From Cephalopachus bancanus (taxonomy: Eukaryota; Chordata; Mammalia; Primates; Tarsiidae): 64,000 bases of DNA. The notes below the pieces were generated by a model. That model saw nothing but the letters and a program-made list of their open reading frames with translations. It ran no database searches and had not been told where the DNA came from. The position numbers and the translations under genes were made by a program. Below, in pieces: positions 23,801 through 36,108 of this stretch; position 1 is the stretch's first letter, and the number at the start of each line of letters is the position of its first letter. The stretch is taken from NCBI GenBank assembly GCA_027257055.1, contig JAPVLO010000522.1:186001-250000 (forward strand), read 5' to 3'.

Positions 23801-24430
23801 TTGTGAAATTTGTTTATGCTTGATTTACATTCAAGAATGTGATTGATCTTGGAGTACATTCCATGTGGTGTGGTGATGAGTAGAATGTATATTCTGTGGT
23901 TGTTGGGTGGAGTATTCTGTATCTATTAAGTCTATTAGGTCAGGGTTAATTTGAGGTTCCGGATTTCTTCATTGATTTTTTGCCTCTCTAGGGTTGTTCC
24001 GGGTTATTCAAGTTACCAGCTATAATAAAGTTAGACTCAATCTTTTTTTTAGCTTACATGGTAGTTGCTTTATAAATGCTGGTACTCCTGTGTTGGGATC
24101 ATGTATGTTTAGGATGGATATTTCTTGCTGGTGGATTGAGTCTTCATCATCATGTAGTGTCCTTTCATGTCTTTTAAAATATTTGATAACTTAAAATTTG
24201 TGTTGTCTGATATTAAGATAATGACTTCTGCCTTCTTTTGTAATCCAGTCATCTGGAAATTCATTTTCCTTCGTCTAACTTTGAGTCTGTGTGCATCCCT
24301 TGTGATGAGTTGAGTTTCCTGTATGCAGCAAACTATTGGGTCACGTTTTAGAAATGCAGTTTGCCATTCTGTTTTTTCAGTGGTGTATTTAGTTCATTCA
24401 CATATAGGCTGATTAAAATGTGATTTTTTT
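20810..24430 (-). pseudogene. L1 copy 2 ORF2 remnant
   Basis: Reverse-strand ORF2, collinear with that of L1 copy 1 from the endonuclease (about 24420-23700) through RT to the Cys-rich end. Only short pieces are open, such as 22075-22308 and 23133-23318. The catalytic YADD box is not readable near 22350, where the sequence is deleted and altered. It is more decayed than copy 1, consistent with greater age. Confidence 0.75.
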
Positions 24431-24649
24431 ATCCCTGTCATAAGGTTCTTATAAAGTTTTTAATTTGTTTGCTTTCTTTTAGTTTTGTGTTTGATGTATG
24501 TGTGTGTTTTCAAGTTTGCAGACATGATGTATTCTCCATTGATTCTTTGTTTTGCTGTTCCCTTTGGAAGTGAATAGTCATTCTTTTTTTTCCAATTCTT
24601 CTGTGCTTAATACATTTTTAAGCATCTCCTGTACAGCTGGTCAGAGACT

Positions 24650-25480
24650 GCATAATCTCTTAGGGATTGTATGTCTGGGAAGGATTTTAATTCTCCATTG
24701 CTGATGAAGCTGAGCTTGCTAGACAGGAAGTTCTTGGTTGAAATTATTTATTTTTGAGAACTTTGAATATTGGACTTTAGTCCCTTCTAGCTTGTAGTTT
24801 TTCTGCTGATAATTCTGCTGCTATTCTGATTGGTTTTCCTCAGAATGTAGTCTGACTTTTCTATCTTGCTGCCTTTAGGATTTTTTATTTTGTACCTACC
24901 TTGTGTAGGTAAATTAGTATGTGTATAGGGGTTGGTGTTCTCATTTGATGTCTTGTGTGTGTTCTCTTTATTTCTTGTGTTTGGATGGTCACATCTCTGG
25001 TGAGATGGGGGCAGTTTTCTTGAATAACCTCCTGGAATACTTGCTACTAGGTATTCTTCATTTTCCTTTCCTCTTATGGGATACCAATCAGGCATAAGTT
25101 CAGCCTCATGACATAATCACACATCTCTTGGAGGCTTTCCTCTTTCTGAGTTTTCTTCCTATGTTTTTTACAGATTGGGTTAATCCCATCTTCAAGTTCT
25201 GAGATTCTTTCTAATTCTTGACTAATTCTGCTTACCATTTTTTCATCTTGTTTTTTATTTACTGGATGAAATTTTTTGTTGCCAAAATCTCTTTTACAAG
25301 TTCTTTCAGTGTTGCATCTTGTCTTTCTTTATTTTTATTAACTCTTTCCATCCATTTACTAATCCCTGTTGTATTCTGGAGTCAGTCATTGGTGACTTTC
25401 ATTGTTTGGGCTCTCAAATGTGATTTTTCAGGACTTTCTCCCTTGTTACAATGGGAATTAACTGTGTTCTTCCATTGATA
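24650..25480 (-). pseudogene. L1 copy 2 ORF1 remnant
   Basis: Position and phrases correspond to ORF1 of copy 1, for example the reverse strand of GATGAAGCTGAGCTTGCTAG near 24700 and of TCTGAGATTCTTTCTAATTC near 25200. A 102-codon frame at 24787-25095 covers part of the RRM and C-terminal area in a shifted frame. Many stops and indels. Confidence 0.65.
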
Positions 25481-27022
25481 TTTTCCCTCATTTGTGACAG
25501 ATCTCTTTTTTTCTTTTAAGTTCCATTATTCTGTGGTAGTGGGAGAGGCGTTCACTTCTGATGTTTGCTCAGCCCTCTATTCTTCCCTGAGCAGGGCTCT
25601 GAATTTGTTCACTTTTAAAACAGGGCTGCTGGTCAGAAGTGTTGCTGTCTCTTGTAATTTTGAGAGGTGAATAAGGTGGAGGAAGGGGAGAAAGGATTCA
25701 GAAATTTTTTGCAAACCACAATGTTCACTGATTGTGGTGTGGATTCCCTGAGACCCACTTCCCACCACCACACTATAAGATGATGAAATGAGTACATGTG
25801 TGTAACACCAAGTCCAAGACACAGTAACAGCAATGAGGAGAACAGAGAAATGTAGAGAAAAATATGATGGACAAAAATTAAAAAACATTAAAAAGTGAAA
25901 ATATTTTTAAAAAGTCAGAACAACAAAATCAATAATCAAAGCAAATGACAATTAAACACACACACACACAAAGCAAAGCAAACTGAAAAAAACAAAGCAA
26001 TACAAAACAAAAACAACAAAAACAAAAACCCAGGTAAGCCAAAAACACATACACATGCCCAACACAGAATGAAAGAAGAAAAAGAGAATAAAAGAAAAGA
26101 AACAAAAGTAATTCAAATAGAACAATCACACATATATTCACACACATTAAACTAAAAAAAGAAAGAACAAAAATTCAAAAAGAAACAAACACAAAAATAC
26201 TGAAAGACGAACACGCAGTCATTAACTTATACACATAAAGAGAAAACAAAAAAATGAAAGAAGAAAGATAAAAAAGGTGAGGTGAATGCAGATAAAACCC
26301 TCACACACATATTCATGCACAAAGAAAAAGTATAAAATATTTTAAAAACAAACAAATAAAGAAAAGTGAAAGACACCCTCTTGCATCATGTTTGTAATCA
26401 TTCCTCTCAGCTGCTCACATATAGGTCCCTCTGCTGTCCCCTGCTAAGCTGGGCCTCATTCAAATCTTCCCAGTGTCCAGTCTAGGGAAGAAGGAGCAGA
26501 GAGTGGGGGAGGGTGGGACTTCAGTCCTCCCCTCTCACTCTCATATGGTCAGGGGAATCCCCAACTGGTGGGGAGGTGTTGGATTGTTTCCTCCTCAGAT
26601 GCTGCCAGGGGACACCCCAGCCAGGTTTATCCTGGAGATGAGTCCTCCTATTGTGGCTGAAATCCAGGCACCATCTGGGTTTGTACTTTTTGGTCATTCC
26701 TCAGCCCCCCAGCTGTGTGGGTGTGGTGTTCAGAGGATTTCTGGGGAGAAGGGGGTTGGGTTAGTCCTGGACTCACCACTGATCTCTTTGGAAGTCTTCC
26801 TTGTCTTTTACTGGCCACACCCATTGTCCCATGGCTGTATCAGGGTAGGGGTGTGACACCTGAGAGTCAGCATGCATCCTGTCCCTCTGCAGTTTGTGCT
26901 TTCAGGATAGTCCCTCTGGGTCACGAAGAACCCCTGAGTAATTAATCCACCAGTCAGTCATAAGTCATCCTGAGTTCCCATTCAGTCGGCCACTCACATG
27001 CCCACTTACCAACATGTACTGC

Positions 27023-27090
27023 ACTGCCATCTTCTTCTTCCAGCGTAGCCTTATTTTAAATTATGTTTCTAAAAGTAGTGAATTATGCAG
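27023..27090 (-). repeat. Internal second copy of the L1 copy 2 5' end plus flank
   Basis: Here the minus strand has roughly 50 bases resembling the older-L1 flank outside the element (27552-27600), followed by GGAAGAAGAAGATGGCAGTG, the L1 5' end with its YY1-like AAGATGGC core (27026-27033). The true 5' boundary at 27562 shows the same flank-plus-start arrangement with AAGATGGC at 27544-27551. The two copies are clearly alike but diverged, so the duplication is not recent. Confidence 0.65.
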
Positions 27091-27562
27091 ATCAGGTCTG
27101 TTGCTCTATGGTGAGCAGGCCAAAGCACTTCCCTGCTCAGTTTTCAAGATGGTGGCAGGTGCCTCTTTCATCTTCTTTGCTGGGGCTCTGCCTCTGAACT
27201 TCCGCCTTGTGCTTCTCCTGCAGTACTTGCTGCCAGTGTCTGACCAGGCACTGTAATGGTGAGGCAGAGCCTGGACCCAGCAGTCTCTCCCAGTAGCTTC
27301 TTCACAGGAAGGGTTTTGTTGAATTAGAAAAAATGGTGGTATTCAGCTTCTGAGCTCTGGGAACTGCTAGGGACCAAGCAGAACAATTGCATTATCAGCC
27401 GCTTTACCAGGAAAGCCTTGGTCACTTGCTCCTGAGTACCCACTCAGTCAACCACTAACATGCCCACTTACTCACCAACATGTATGCAAAATTCTTCATA
27501 CACTCACTCATAATGGGACTCACATAGTCTGACTGGCTGCACTGCCATCTTCCTCTTCCAGT

Positions 27563-27579
27563 GTAGTTCTTATTTTTAA
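27563..27579 (+). repeat. Target site duplication, 5' side of L1 copy 2
   Basis: GTAGTTCTTATTTTTAA, the partner of 20458-20474. The older L1 ORF2 then continues rightwards. Confidence 0.85.
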
Positions 27580-27974
27580 TTCTGTTTTTATATGGTGGAT
27601 TACTTTTATTGATTTGTGTATGTTGAACCAACCTGACATTCCAGGAATAAAGCCCACCTGACCATGGTGAATGATTTTTTTAGTTGCTCGTGGATGCACC
27701 TAATTAGTATTTTGCTGAGAATTTTGTGTTTTTGTTCATAAGGATGTTCATCAGGATGATACTGGCTTTATATAATAAATTATGGAGTAGTCCCTCCTTC
27801 TTGCTTGTTTGGAATAAGTTAGTAGGATTGGTACCTGTCCTTCCTTATACATATGGTAGAATTCAGCTGTGAATCTGTCTGGTGCTTTTTTTGGTAGGAC
27901 TTTTCTTGGTAGGTAGGTTGTTCATTACTGATTCAACTTCAGATGAAATAAGGTGCATTCAGTGCGGTATGGCT

Positions 27975-28252
27975 GTAGATTTTTCTTTGAATGGGGATCT
28001 CACACTGTGTCTCAGGCTGGAGGGCAATGGCGTGATCGTGGCTCACCACAACCTTGGCCTGGGCTCAGGTAATCCACCTCAGCCTCCTGAGTAGCTGGGA
28101 CTTTAGGCACATGCCATCACACCTGACTAATTTTTTGATTATTGGTAGAGATGAGGTCTCCCCTTGTCGCACAGGCTGGTCTGTCTTCTAGCAATTCTCC
28201 TGCCTTAGCCTACCAAAGTGCTGGAATTACAAGCATGAGTGACCACGACTGA
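27975..28252 (-). mobile_element. Alu element, antisense, diverged
   Basis: Reverse complement of an Alu: GGGGATCTCACACTGTGTCTC, GGCGTGATCGTGGCTCACC, CTCCTGAGTAGCTGGGACTT and GTGCTGGAATTACAAGC. A non-pure tail precedes it. CTGATTCAA occurs on both sides (27927 and 28254), a possible TSD. Confidence 0.85.
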
Positions 28253-28426
28253 CCTGATTCAATGTCATGGTTCATTATTGATATGTTCAGGGTTTCAATT
28301 TCTGTTTCAACTTTTGGAGGCGGTTTGTTTCCAGGAATTTATGTATTTCTTCTAGTTTGGGTAACATACATGCATACAGATGCTTATTATAATCTCTGAG
28401 AATCCTTCTGAATCTCCCTGAGAGTC

Positions 28427-28675
28427 TGTCCCTCTCCTTCTCCCTCTCTTTGCCCCGCTTCTATTTCTCTCTCCTCCCTCTCCTCTCCTTCTCTTCCCTC
28501 TCTCTCCCTCTTTGTCTCATTTCCTTCTTCTCTTTCTCACTCTCACTCTCTCTCACTCTTGCTCTCTCTTCTCTCTCCCTCTCTTCTCCTCTCCTCTCCC
28601 TCCCTTTTCCTCTCCCCCTCCCTTCCCCTCCCTTCCCTCTCCTCTCCTCCCCCTCTCCTTTCTCCTCTCTTCCCA
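28427..28675 (+). repeat. Polypyrimidine (C/T) tract
   Basis: About 250 bases almost without purines on the plus strand, made of irregular CTCTCC, CCCTCT and CTTCTC words. It is a low-complexity tract inside the older L1, probably expanded from a small T/C run. The open frames on both strands here are low-complexity artefacts. Confidence 0.9.
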
Positions 28676-29529
28676 CACCCCTCTAGCCATGATCTGACAA
28701 TTTTGTTGATCCTTCAAATAACCCACTTTTTGATTCATTGATCCTTTGTAAAATTTTGTTTTGTTCTTGATGTTCTTTTGGTTTGGAACTAATTTTTGGT
28801 TATTCCTTTTCTTCTGGCTTTGGCTTACTTCTTGATTTTCTAGTTCCCTTAGGTGAATCATTAGGTTGTTTATTTGAGATCTACCTTATTGATTTGAGTG
28901 TGTAGTACTATGTCATCCCAGTAATGCTCCTGTATTGCATGCATATATATTTAGAATGGTTATTTCTACTGGTGAATAGACCCCTTTATCATTATGTATT
29001 GCTTCACACTATCCTGTTTTAACTTTTGTTTGTTTAAAGTTGGTTTTATCTGTTAAGAATAGCAACTGCTGCCTTTTTTGTTATCCACTTTCATTGGAGA
29101 CCTTTTTCCATTCCTTTACCTTGGTCTTAGGCTGTCATTAGAACCAAGAGGGATCTCCTGAAGACAACAGAAGGGTGAGTCCTTTATTTTTATCCAATTT
29201 GCCATTCTGTGCCTTTTAAGTATGGACATTTAGTCCGCTGATATTGAAGACAATTATTGATATGTGACAATGCTTTCTTTTCATAGATTTTTTTGAAAAA
29301 TGCTTTGTGTTCTCAGTTTTGTGGTTGATCTGTGTGGCCTGTAAGCTATGTGCTTAAATGAGCTTTTGTGTTGAGTGGTATTATTCTTTCCTTTCTATGT
29401 TTAGAGCTCCCTTAAGCATCTCTTGTATGGCTGTTTTGGAGGTGCTTGTCTTGGAAGGACATTATATGCCCTTCATTTAGGAAGTTTGGTTTGGGAGGGT
29501 AAGACATTCTTGTGGACACTGGTTTTCTA

Positions 29530-29831
<302 letters not shown>

Positions 29832-30624
29832 GGGAACCCGATCTCCCCTGGTTTGTAAAATTTTTGCTGAGAGTCTTCTGTTATTCTGATGGGTCTCCAT
29901 TCTGGGTGATCTGTCCCTGTGCTCTAGTTGCTTTCACTAATTTTTTCTTTTGTGTTGAACATGGCTATTCTGATTAGTATGTGCCTTGGGGATGGTTGTA
30001 TCATATGCTACCACAGGAATTCTCTGATTTTTTAAATCTTTATGTTGACCTAGCTAACAAGATAGGAGAAGTGTTCTTTGATTATCTCTTGAAAAGTTTA
30101 CATTTGCTTTCATTCTCTCCTTCTCTCTTGGGAATGCTGATGAGCTGTAAATCTGATCTCTTTACAAAATCTCATACTTCTCAGAGTCTTTGTTTATTTT
30201 GTCAAAATTATTTTTACTTCGTTTTCATCTGACTGGGTTAATTTGAGGGTCAGTCTTCAGGCTCTGAAATTCTTGCTTCTTGTTGGTATTGACTATGCTA
30301 AGGCTTTCAATTGTTTTGAAACTCCTGAAGTGAATTATTCAGTTCAGAAATTTAGCTTGATTCTTTCTTAGGATGGGCATGTCACCTTTCAATTCTTGTG
30401 GGCAGTTTTTGTGGCCTCTGATTTGGGAATCAACTTTCTTGTGGATCTCATTGAATTTCTTTGCCATCTATATTCTGAATTCTAAATCTGTTATTAAGGA
30501 CAATTCCTTCTGATAAGGATCTATTGCTCAGGAGCTTGCAGGACCCTTTGCAGGGGTTGAAACACTCTGATTTTTGGTATTTCCAGTTTATGCACTGGTA
30601 CTTTGTCATCTGGGGGAGCCGACT

Positions 30625-30662
30625 CCTCTCTCTCTCTCTCTCTCTCTCTCCCCTCTCTCTTT
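30625..30662 (+). repeat. (CT)n microsatellite
   Basis: About 13 CT units followed by an imperfect CCCTCTCTCT stretch in the older L1 5' region. Confidence 0.9.
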
Positions 30663-32179
30663 CTCATGTGCCATCATTGCAATGGTGCTTAAAGATTTCA
30701 TTTCTCTGAAAATATGTCTGTGGTGCATGTTATATATTGACTTTGGTTGATTGGCTTCGTTTTGTGCTTGGCTCCCCATTCTCTCCCTAACCTACAGATG
30801 CAGAGGCAGTTGTGGTAGCAACCTGGGGGTGGGGGTAGATAATAGTGATTTCTGGAGGCATTCTGAGCCAAAACTGCAGTGTTAAGATAGTACAGAGCAG
30901 TATACAGCACCAAGGGACCTCATCTGTTAGGAAAACATGGGGACAAGGATCTGTGCCATCAGTCCGGTACATGTGCAGCAGTGGCCCAAGTCACCACTCT
31001 CCCTGACCTCCACACTGCAGGGATGGAGGCAATGATGATGGCAGTTGGAAAGGGCTCGACAGTGACCTCTGGTATCCCCATGGTTGAAATCTGTGTGGGC
31101 AGAATCTGTGACATCAATCCTGTGGGTGCACAGATCAATCTCTCCCTTTCCCTCTGTAAGCCACAGGTGGTATGGGCCCTACCTGGTGGGGAGCTGCAGA
31201 GTATCCTGCCTTCTCATTCCTTCTCTTCTGCATATGGCAGGGCACAGGAAGCAGTGGCGACAACCTGAAAGGACCCAGAAGCAACTTCTGGAAGTCGAGC
31301 CCTCAAAGGAGCCCTGCACCACTGTTGCAGTTTTCAGACTTGGGTGGGACTGTTCCTCACCTGGTCAGAAGCTGCAGTGTCAGGGGTCTTGGTACCAGTC
31401 CTGTGGATGCATAGACTCACCCCATCTCTTCACTCTCTCAATAAATCATGGGCAACAGGACCCCCTACCTGGTATGAAATCTCAGAAATGCCCTGCTTCC
31501 CTGTTCCTTCTCTGGCCTACATGTGGCAGGGATGGAGGCAGTGGTGGAAAGGGCTGCAGAATGCCTATCCTCTGAGTCCAAACTGGAGTCAAGCTGCTAC
31601 TCGAGTTTTTAGGTGGGAGCAGGGCAGTTGCAGTCAGGTCCTATCTCTAAAGTAGGCAAGATGTCCTTGACAGGGAGCAATGGAGGAGGTGTGCACCCAC
31701 GTGGCACATTCCATAGCTGCAGCATCTGTCCTAGGGGCATGCAAGAGCACCTAGAATCCCTCTTTGACAGGGCACAGGTAACCAGCGCTGGACCAATAAG
31801 AGAGTAAGAGCCGACTAGGTTATGCATGGGCTTGAGCAGTGCCTCTGTCCAGACTCAGGGTGACTTTCTGCATCTGGCTAGAGTTATGGGGCAAAGGGGA
31901 CTCTCTTGTGACTAGGGTATGCCATGGCAGGTGTCTGGAAACTCAGGAAATCTCTCAATCCTTCCCTTCATGGGGAATGCTGTCTTGGTTCTACTCTTGG
32001 GCTGACTCTGCAGGCTGCCCAGGATTGCTCTCCTCTGCTCTCATTGGTCCTAGACACTTCTCCAATGTGGTCTTCCAGACAGCCCCCTAAAGAGCTAATG
32101 TTTGCTACTTCAGACCCTGTCTGTGAGAGAGGTTCTCACTAGCTGCTTCTGGTCCATCATCTTGACCTAGAATCACCTC

Positions 32180-32701
32180 CCCCCACAAAAAACTTACTTT
32201 AGCTCTTTGGAGATATTTAAGACTATTGATTTAAGATCTTTGTGTAGTAAGTCTAAGGTGTGGGCTACCTCATCAAAATTTCTGTTAATTTTTTCCCCAG
32301 GAATAAGTCACACTTTCTCATCACCTTTCCTGCCTCATAACCTTTTCTTTAAAATAGACTTTAAAATAATATAAGGTGGCAATTATCAAACTCAGATTCT
32401 CTCCACTCACCAGGATTTGTTGTTGGTAATGGTATTGTCACTGCAGTTTGCTTGATTCCAGTTTCCCTTTGGAAAGATTCAGTGGTGATCATGGGTTGCC
32501 CAAAACTTTTCTTATGTGAAAAGCATATATTGATAGTATTGGGAATTTTATTTTAAATTAATATAAAACAATGCTGCATCTCTGTACAAAATTTGTGTTC
32601 ATTGCTGCTAACATTTAAATTTCAAATATTTGACAAAAATGTAACAAATACATGGTCACTTGGAACTTTGCCTATTTTGAATGGATATCTGATTAAGAGT
32701 A
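32180..32701. other. Unannotated sequence
   Basis: A/T-rich sequence after the older L1 5' end. No gene or repeat recognised. Confidence 0.35.
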
Positions 32702-32970
32702 CTGGCCAGACACGGTGGCTCATTCCTGTCGTTCCAGCAGTTTAGGAGGCCAAGATGAGAGGATTGCTTGAGCCCAGGAGTTCGAGATTAACCTGGGCAA
32801 TATAGCAAGATCTTATCACTATAAAAATCAAAAAGTAAGCCAAGTGTGGTGGTATGTGCTGGTAGTCCCACAACCCACGAGGCTAAGACAGAAGAGTCAC
32901 CTAAGCTGTGGTAAGCATGCCACTGTATTCTAGCCTGAGCAACAGTGTAAATCCCTGACTCAGAAAAAAA
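32702..32970 (+). mobile_element. Alu element, old
   Basis: GGCCAGACACGGTGGCTCAT, AGGAGTTCGAGATTAACCTG, a short mid A-rich linker and a truncated right arm ending CTCAGAAAAAAAG. Diverged, typical of an old Alu. The next 500 bases (32971-33480) are unrecognised. Confidence 0.88.
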
Positions 32971-33479
32971 GAATATCTAATGGTGATATTTTGAATATAC
33001 ACATAAACATAATGCCGTGGACTTTCAGTGCCCTTTCTAAACACTGAAAGGCATCCTTAAGGTCTACCCATTTAATGTCATTAGAGTACCAATTCCTGAA
33101 AAACCAATTCACATTGACCTTTTGTTAAGCTAATGAGTATAATAAAAATGACTGGCTGCGCCCAACTGTGCTGGAGAAAGTGGTGGAAACAAAAAATGAG
33201 CTAATTCTTCATATTCCTAGCTCAAGGTCCACATAAGTCACCTGATTATATTTATATTTTACCCGTTAGCAACCTTTATCTGCTATAGCCACAGAGTGGG
33301 GATTTTTTCTGAAAATGAAACCTAGAGTCTCTTCCTGAATTATTATAGAAGTTGAATCTGCATCTTCACTGGGTTTCTTCTGTTAAACTGAAGGCACCTA
33401 CTGGGAAGGAATGGGATCCTGGAAATTGGAATGGAAACATATGGGAATGGAAACATATGGAAAGATTCTGATGAAGCCT

Positions 33480-34569
33480 GGGACACTGAACCTGAATCTT
33501 TATTGCTTATAGAAATTGGCGTTTCACCACTGTCCTAGATTAACCCTGCTTTGTCTGGTAAACTATAATGACTTCTCTTAAAGTAGTTGGCCAACATCCT
33601 TTTCTTGTTTCTAGGCTTATAATTAGACTGAAGTCCTAGAAGACCACAAAGGATGAGCTTGAAAAGAAATGTGACCGATGAGGAAATATGCCATACTCCA
33701 AAAGAACTGCGTGATTTTTCCAGTTTATACAGATATAAACCCTGGGAATATGTGTAGGAATGCATATTAAGAATGTGGAATAATGTGGAAGGTATATAAA
33801 GTTGTATCAGACATAATTTTTTGATGTAGGCTTAATAAGCAGAGATTCTAGACTGAGTGTTGTAGCTCAAGTAGATAGAAAGATGTTTCTTTGGTTCAGT
33901 ATAAAAAGATAGAAAAGGTGGTCTATACTAAATGAAGTTGAAATTGCCAGAACTTCCCTGGCATACCATAAAAAATGTATCCCTAGCCTAAGGAAAAATG
34001 GAATGTTATGGTGGATTTATCATGTAAAACATACTCAAACTCCCCAGGATGGGCCATAGGGCACACCTTTCACCATGACTGTGAAAAATAAATTTGTTAG
34101 CAAAACCCCCCAAATCCTGAAGAGATCAGAGACTATTCTTTTTTGTAGGTCTGAAATTAGAGTGTGACTGTTGCCACTGAATTAGGATCTTTGAGTATAA
34201 TTGGGGTAATTGGATCCTGGGGAGACAGGAATCCAGTGGCAACACTTAATTGCCAAAGACAGGGCAGGTGTGGTTACTGTAATGAAGAGTGAAGTCAAAC
34301 GCAGTTATCACAATAATCTGACTAACAGAGACCCATCGCTTTAGATAGTTGATCATGGTATCCCTAGAAGAGAAAGACATGGGAAGTCTACTAAATTATT
34401 ACTTGATCTTTATATGAAGAAGAGTTCTAGATCAGCTGAATAGAAACCCATTTGCCACCAAAACAGAGCTGTGGCAATCAATTCTCAGAATTGAGTTAGT
34501 TCAGTTTACATAACCAGAACCCTTTTAAAGAAGAGGAAAATGGACCACCATAAAGAGACCCTACTATAC
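33480..34569 (+). mobile_element. Possible ERV-L internal remnant, 5' part
   Basis: This stretch leads into the pro/pol-like remnant after the inserted mariner. I see no diagnostic gag motif, so assignment rests on position. There are no long open frames. It could equally be unrelated sequence. Confidence 0.3.
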
Positions 34570-34990
34570 TTTGAAACTTTATATCGGGGGCACTGCCCCA
34601 AAATGTGGAATTTTTATTTAAAAATGCATATTTATTCTTACATGTTTAAACTTCAGTCACCTTCAGAGTCCTTTCTGTTTGATGCAATACACCTATTGAG
34701 ATGTATTTTCAACTGCTCAAAACATTTTTTGAACTTGTCAATTTTGATGCCTTTTAATGCATTGTTTTTTGTTTCACCTTTCCACACTGACAAAATGCTT
34801 CACTTTTGGAACTCATTTTATCCAGTGAAACAAACTAAAAAAAAGTCACTTGGGGCAAGATTAGGTGAATAGTGAGGGTGGGGCACAGGGGTAATCCTTT
34901 TTTGGTCAAAAACTTCTGAACCCTCAGCACGATGTGGGCAGGTGCACTCGTAAATCACCCATCGTGAAGTGGAAAAAATGTTCAAAGAAT
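34570..34990 (-). pseudogene. Mariner transposase remnant, antisense
   Basis: The minus strand holds the C-terminal part of a mariner transposase of the same family as at 4385 and 38270. At its 3' side the plus strand reads CATGTTTAAACTTCAGTCACC, the exact reverse of the shared 3' block. Further up, the minus strand codes a His-Pro-His-Tyr-Ser-Pro stretch followed by Asn-Leu-Ala-Pro-Ser-Asp-Phe (around 34845), the third catalytic Asp region of DD34D. Frameshifts break it into pieces and the N-terminal half is missing. The plus-strand frame at 34540-34872 is a shadow. It interrupts the ERV-L-like region, so it is younger than that. Confidence 0.75.
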
Positions 34991-36060
34991 CTCAAAAAAA
35001 GAAATCACTTAAGTGGAACACAGTCTCTCACAACAGTGTAAGTACACTGATACCCATAATTTTCTAGAGTATGTACTGAGTGGAGAAAGTCCATACTACA
35101 AGGAGCCTGCTAGCTACAAAATAATTCCAGGTTTTTCCAGGTCCTCCCTTGTACTTTTAATCTTTCTGTCAGCCATGTTGAACCAGACTTACAGCTCTTT
35201 GACAGGATGATGGTACACTTGGGAAAAGGAAATAATATGACCCTTTGGGAATTGCTGGATACAGACTACAAGCAAACATTAATTCCAGGAAACCCAAAAT
35301 GTCACCAGGCAGAGTAGAGCTTTATAAAGGTCAGGTGATCAATGAAGTTTTAAGCTCTATCCCATCTCACAGTGGACCCAGTTAGACCCAAATCTCATCC
35401 TGTGGTTACATCCCCAGTTCCAGAAAACATAATTGGAATAGACATATTCATCAGCTGTGAAAAATCCCCACATTGATTCCCTGACCTGTGAAGTGGGCTA
35501 TTGTGATAGCAGAGACCAAGTGGAAAACACTAGAACTGTCTCTACTTAGGAATATACTAAACCAAAAGCAACATCACATTCCTGAAGAGATCAGAGATTA
35601 GTGCCAACATAAAGGACGGATTGAGAGACTGATTCAGGCATGGTCCTTCCCACCATATCCGTTCATCTTACCTATTGGCCTGTGCAAAAAACCAGATGGA
35701 TCTTGAAGAATTACAGAGGATGCCCTCTCAGTGCAAAACCCCTGGTCAGTGTAGTTGGACTTTGCTTAGCACTGCTGCTTGCCACCATGCCAAAGGGCTA
35801 ATCTTTTAATCTGAGTGCTTGATGAATACCACCCAGGTCATCAACAAAATGACCTTACTGGATGTTGATCTCTACCCCAGGGAGACTGGCCCAAAGGAGT
35901 GCCAGAAAGCAGCTACCTAGGAGATGGCTCCCCAGAACCCCAAACTTGTCCCTGTAACCACCTAGCTCTGAACCACATTGATTGGTTGAAGACAGAAATT
36001 GAAAGGCATAGTATTACACATCTAGAAATCCAAAATATTATGAGAAAGATTATACAGAGA
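34991..36060 (+). pseudogene. ERV-L-like protease / reverse transcriptase remnant
   Basis: An ancient endogenous retrovirus-like fragment. A protease-type LLDT is legible at 35252-35263, but the Gly that should follow the Asp-Thr pair is replaced by Asp, so the active site is lost. An RT N-terminal motif WPVQK followed by PDG lies at 35676-35700, a pattern typical of class III (ERV-L) pol. Stops and frameshifts occur throughout, and no env, LTR or complete gene is seen. It cannot make a functional protein. Class assignment is from recognition only. Confidence 0.6.
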
Positions 36061-36108
36061 TGAGATGGTACTGTTAGGAATCTCATGCAATGAGAGCCAT
36101 GGTCAAGG

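Larger units (their letters stand above)
20475..27562 (-). mobile_element. L1 copy 2, full length with duplicated 5' end
   Basis: A 7.1-kb minus-strand L1 lying between TSD copies inside the older L1 copy b. Order from its 5' end: 5' UTR (about 25600-27562, unusually long, with an A-rich stretch on the plus strand at 25860-26380), ORF1 (about 24650-25480), ORF2 (about 20810-24430) and 3' UTR (20475-20800). The 5' UTR matches the plus-strand L1 at 46632, so both are one subfamily, older than copy 1. Its 5' end occurs twice, at 27551 and again at 27033. Coding frames are full of stops. Confidence 0.88.

Noticed and set aside
28450..28861. Ser/Leu/Pro-rich and Arg/Glu/Gly-rich frames
   Set aside because: Translation of the polypyrimidine tract; low-complexity artefact.
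31084..32142. Frames of 72-163 codons on the plus strand
   Set aside because: They run antisense to the older L1 5' UTR, with no family match.
34540..34872. 110-codon plus-strand frame
   Set aside because: Runs antisense through a mariner transposase remnant.
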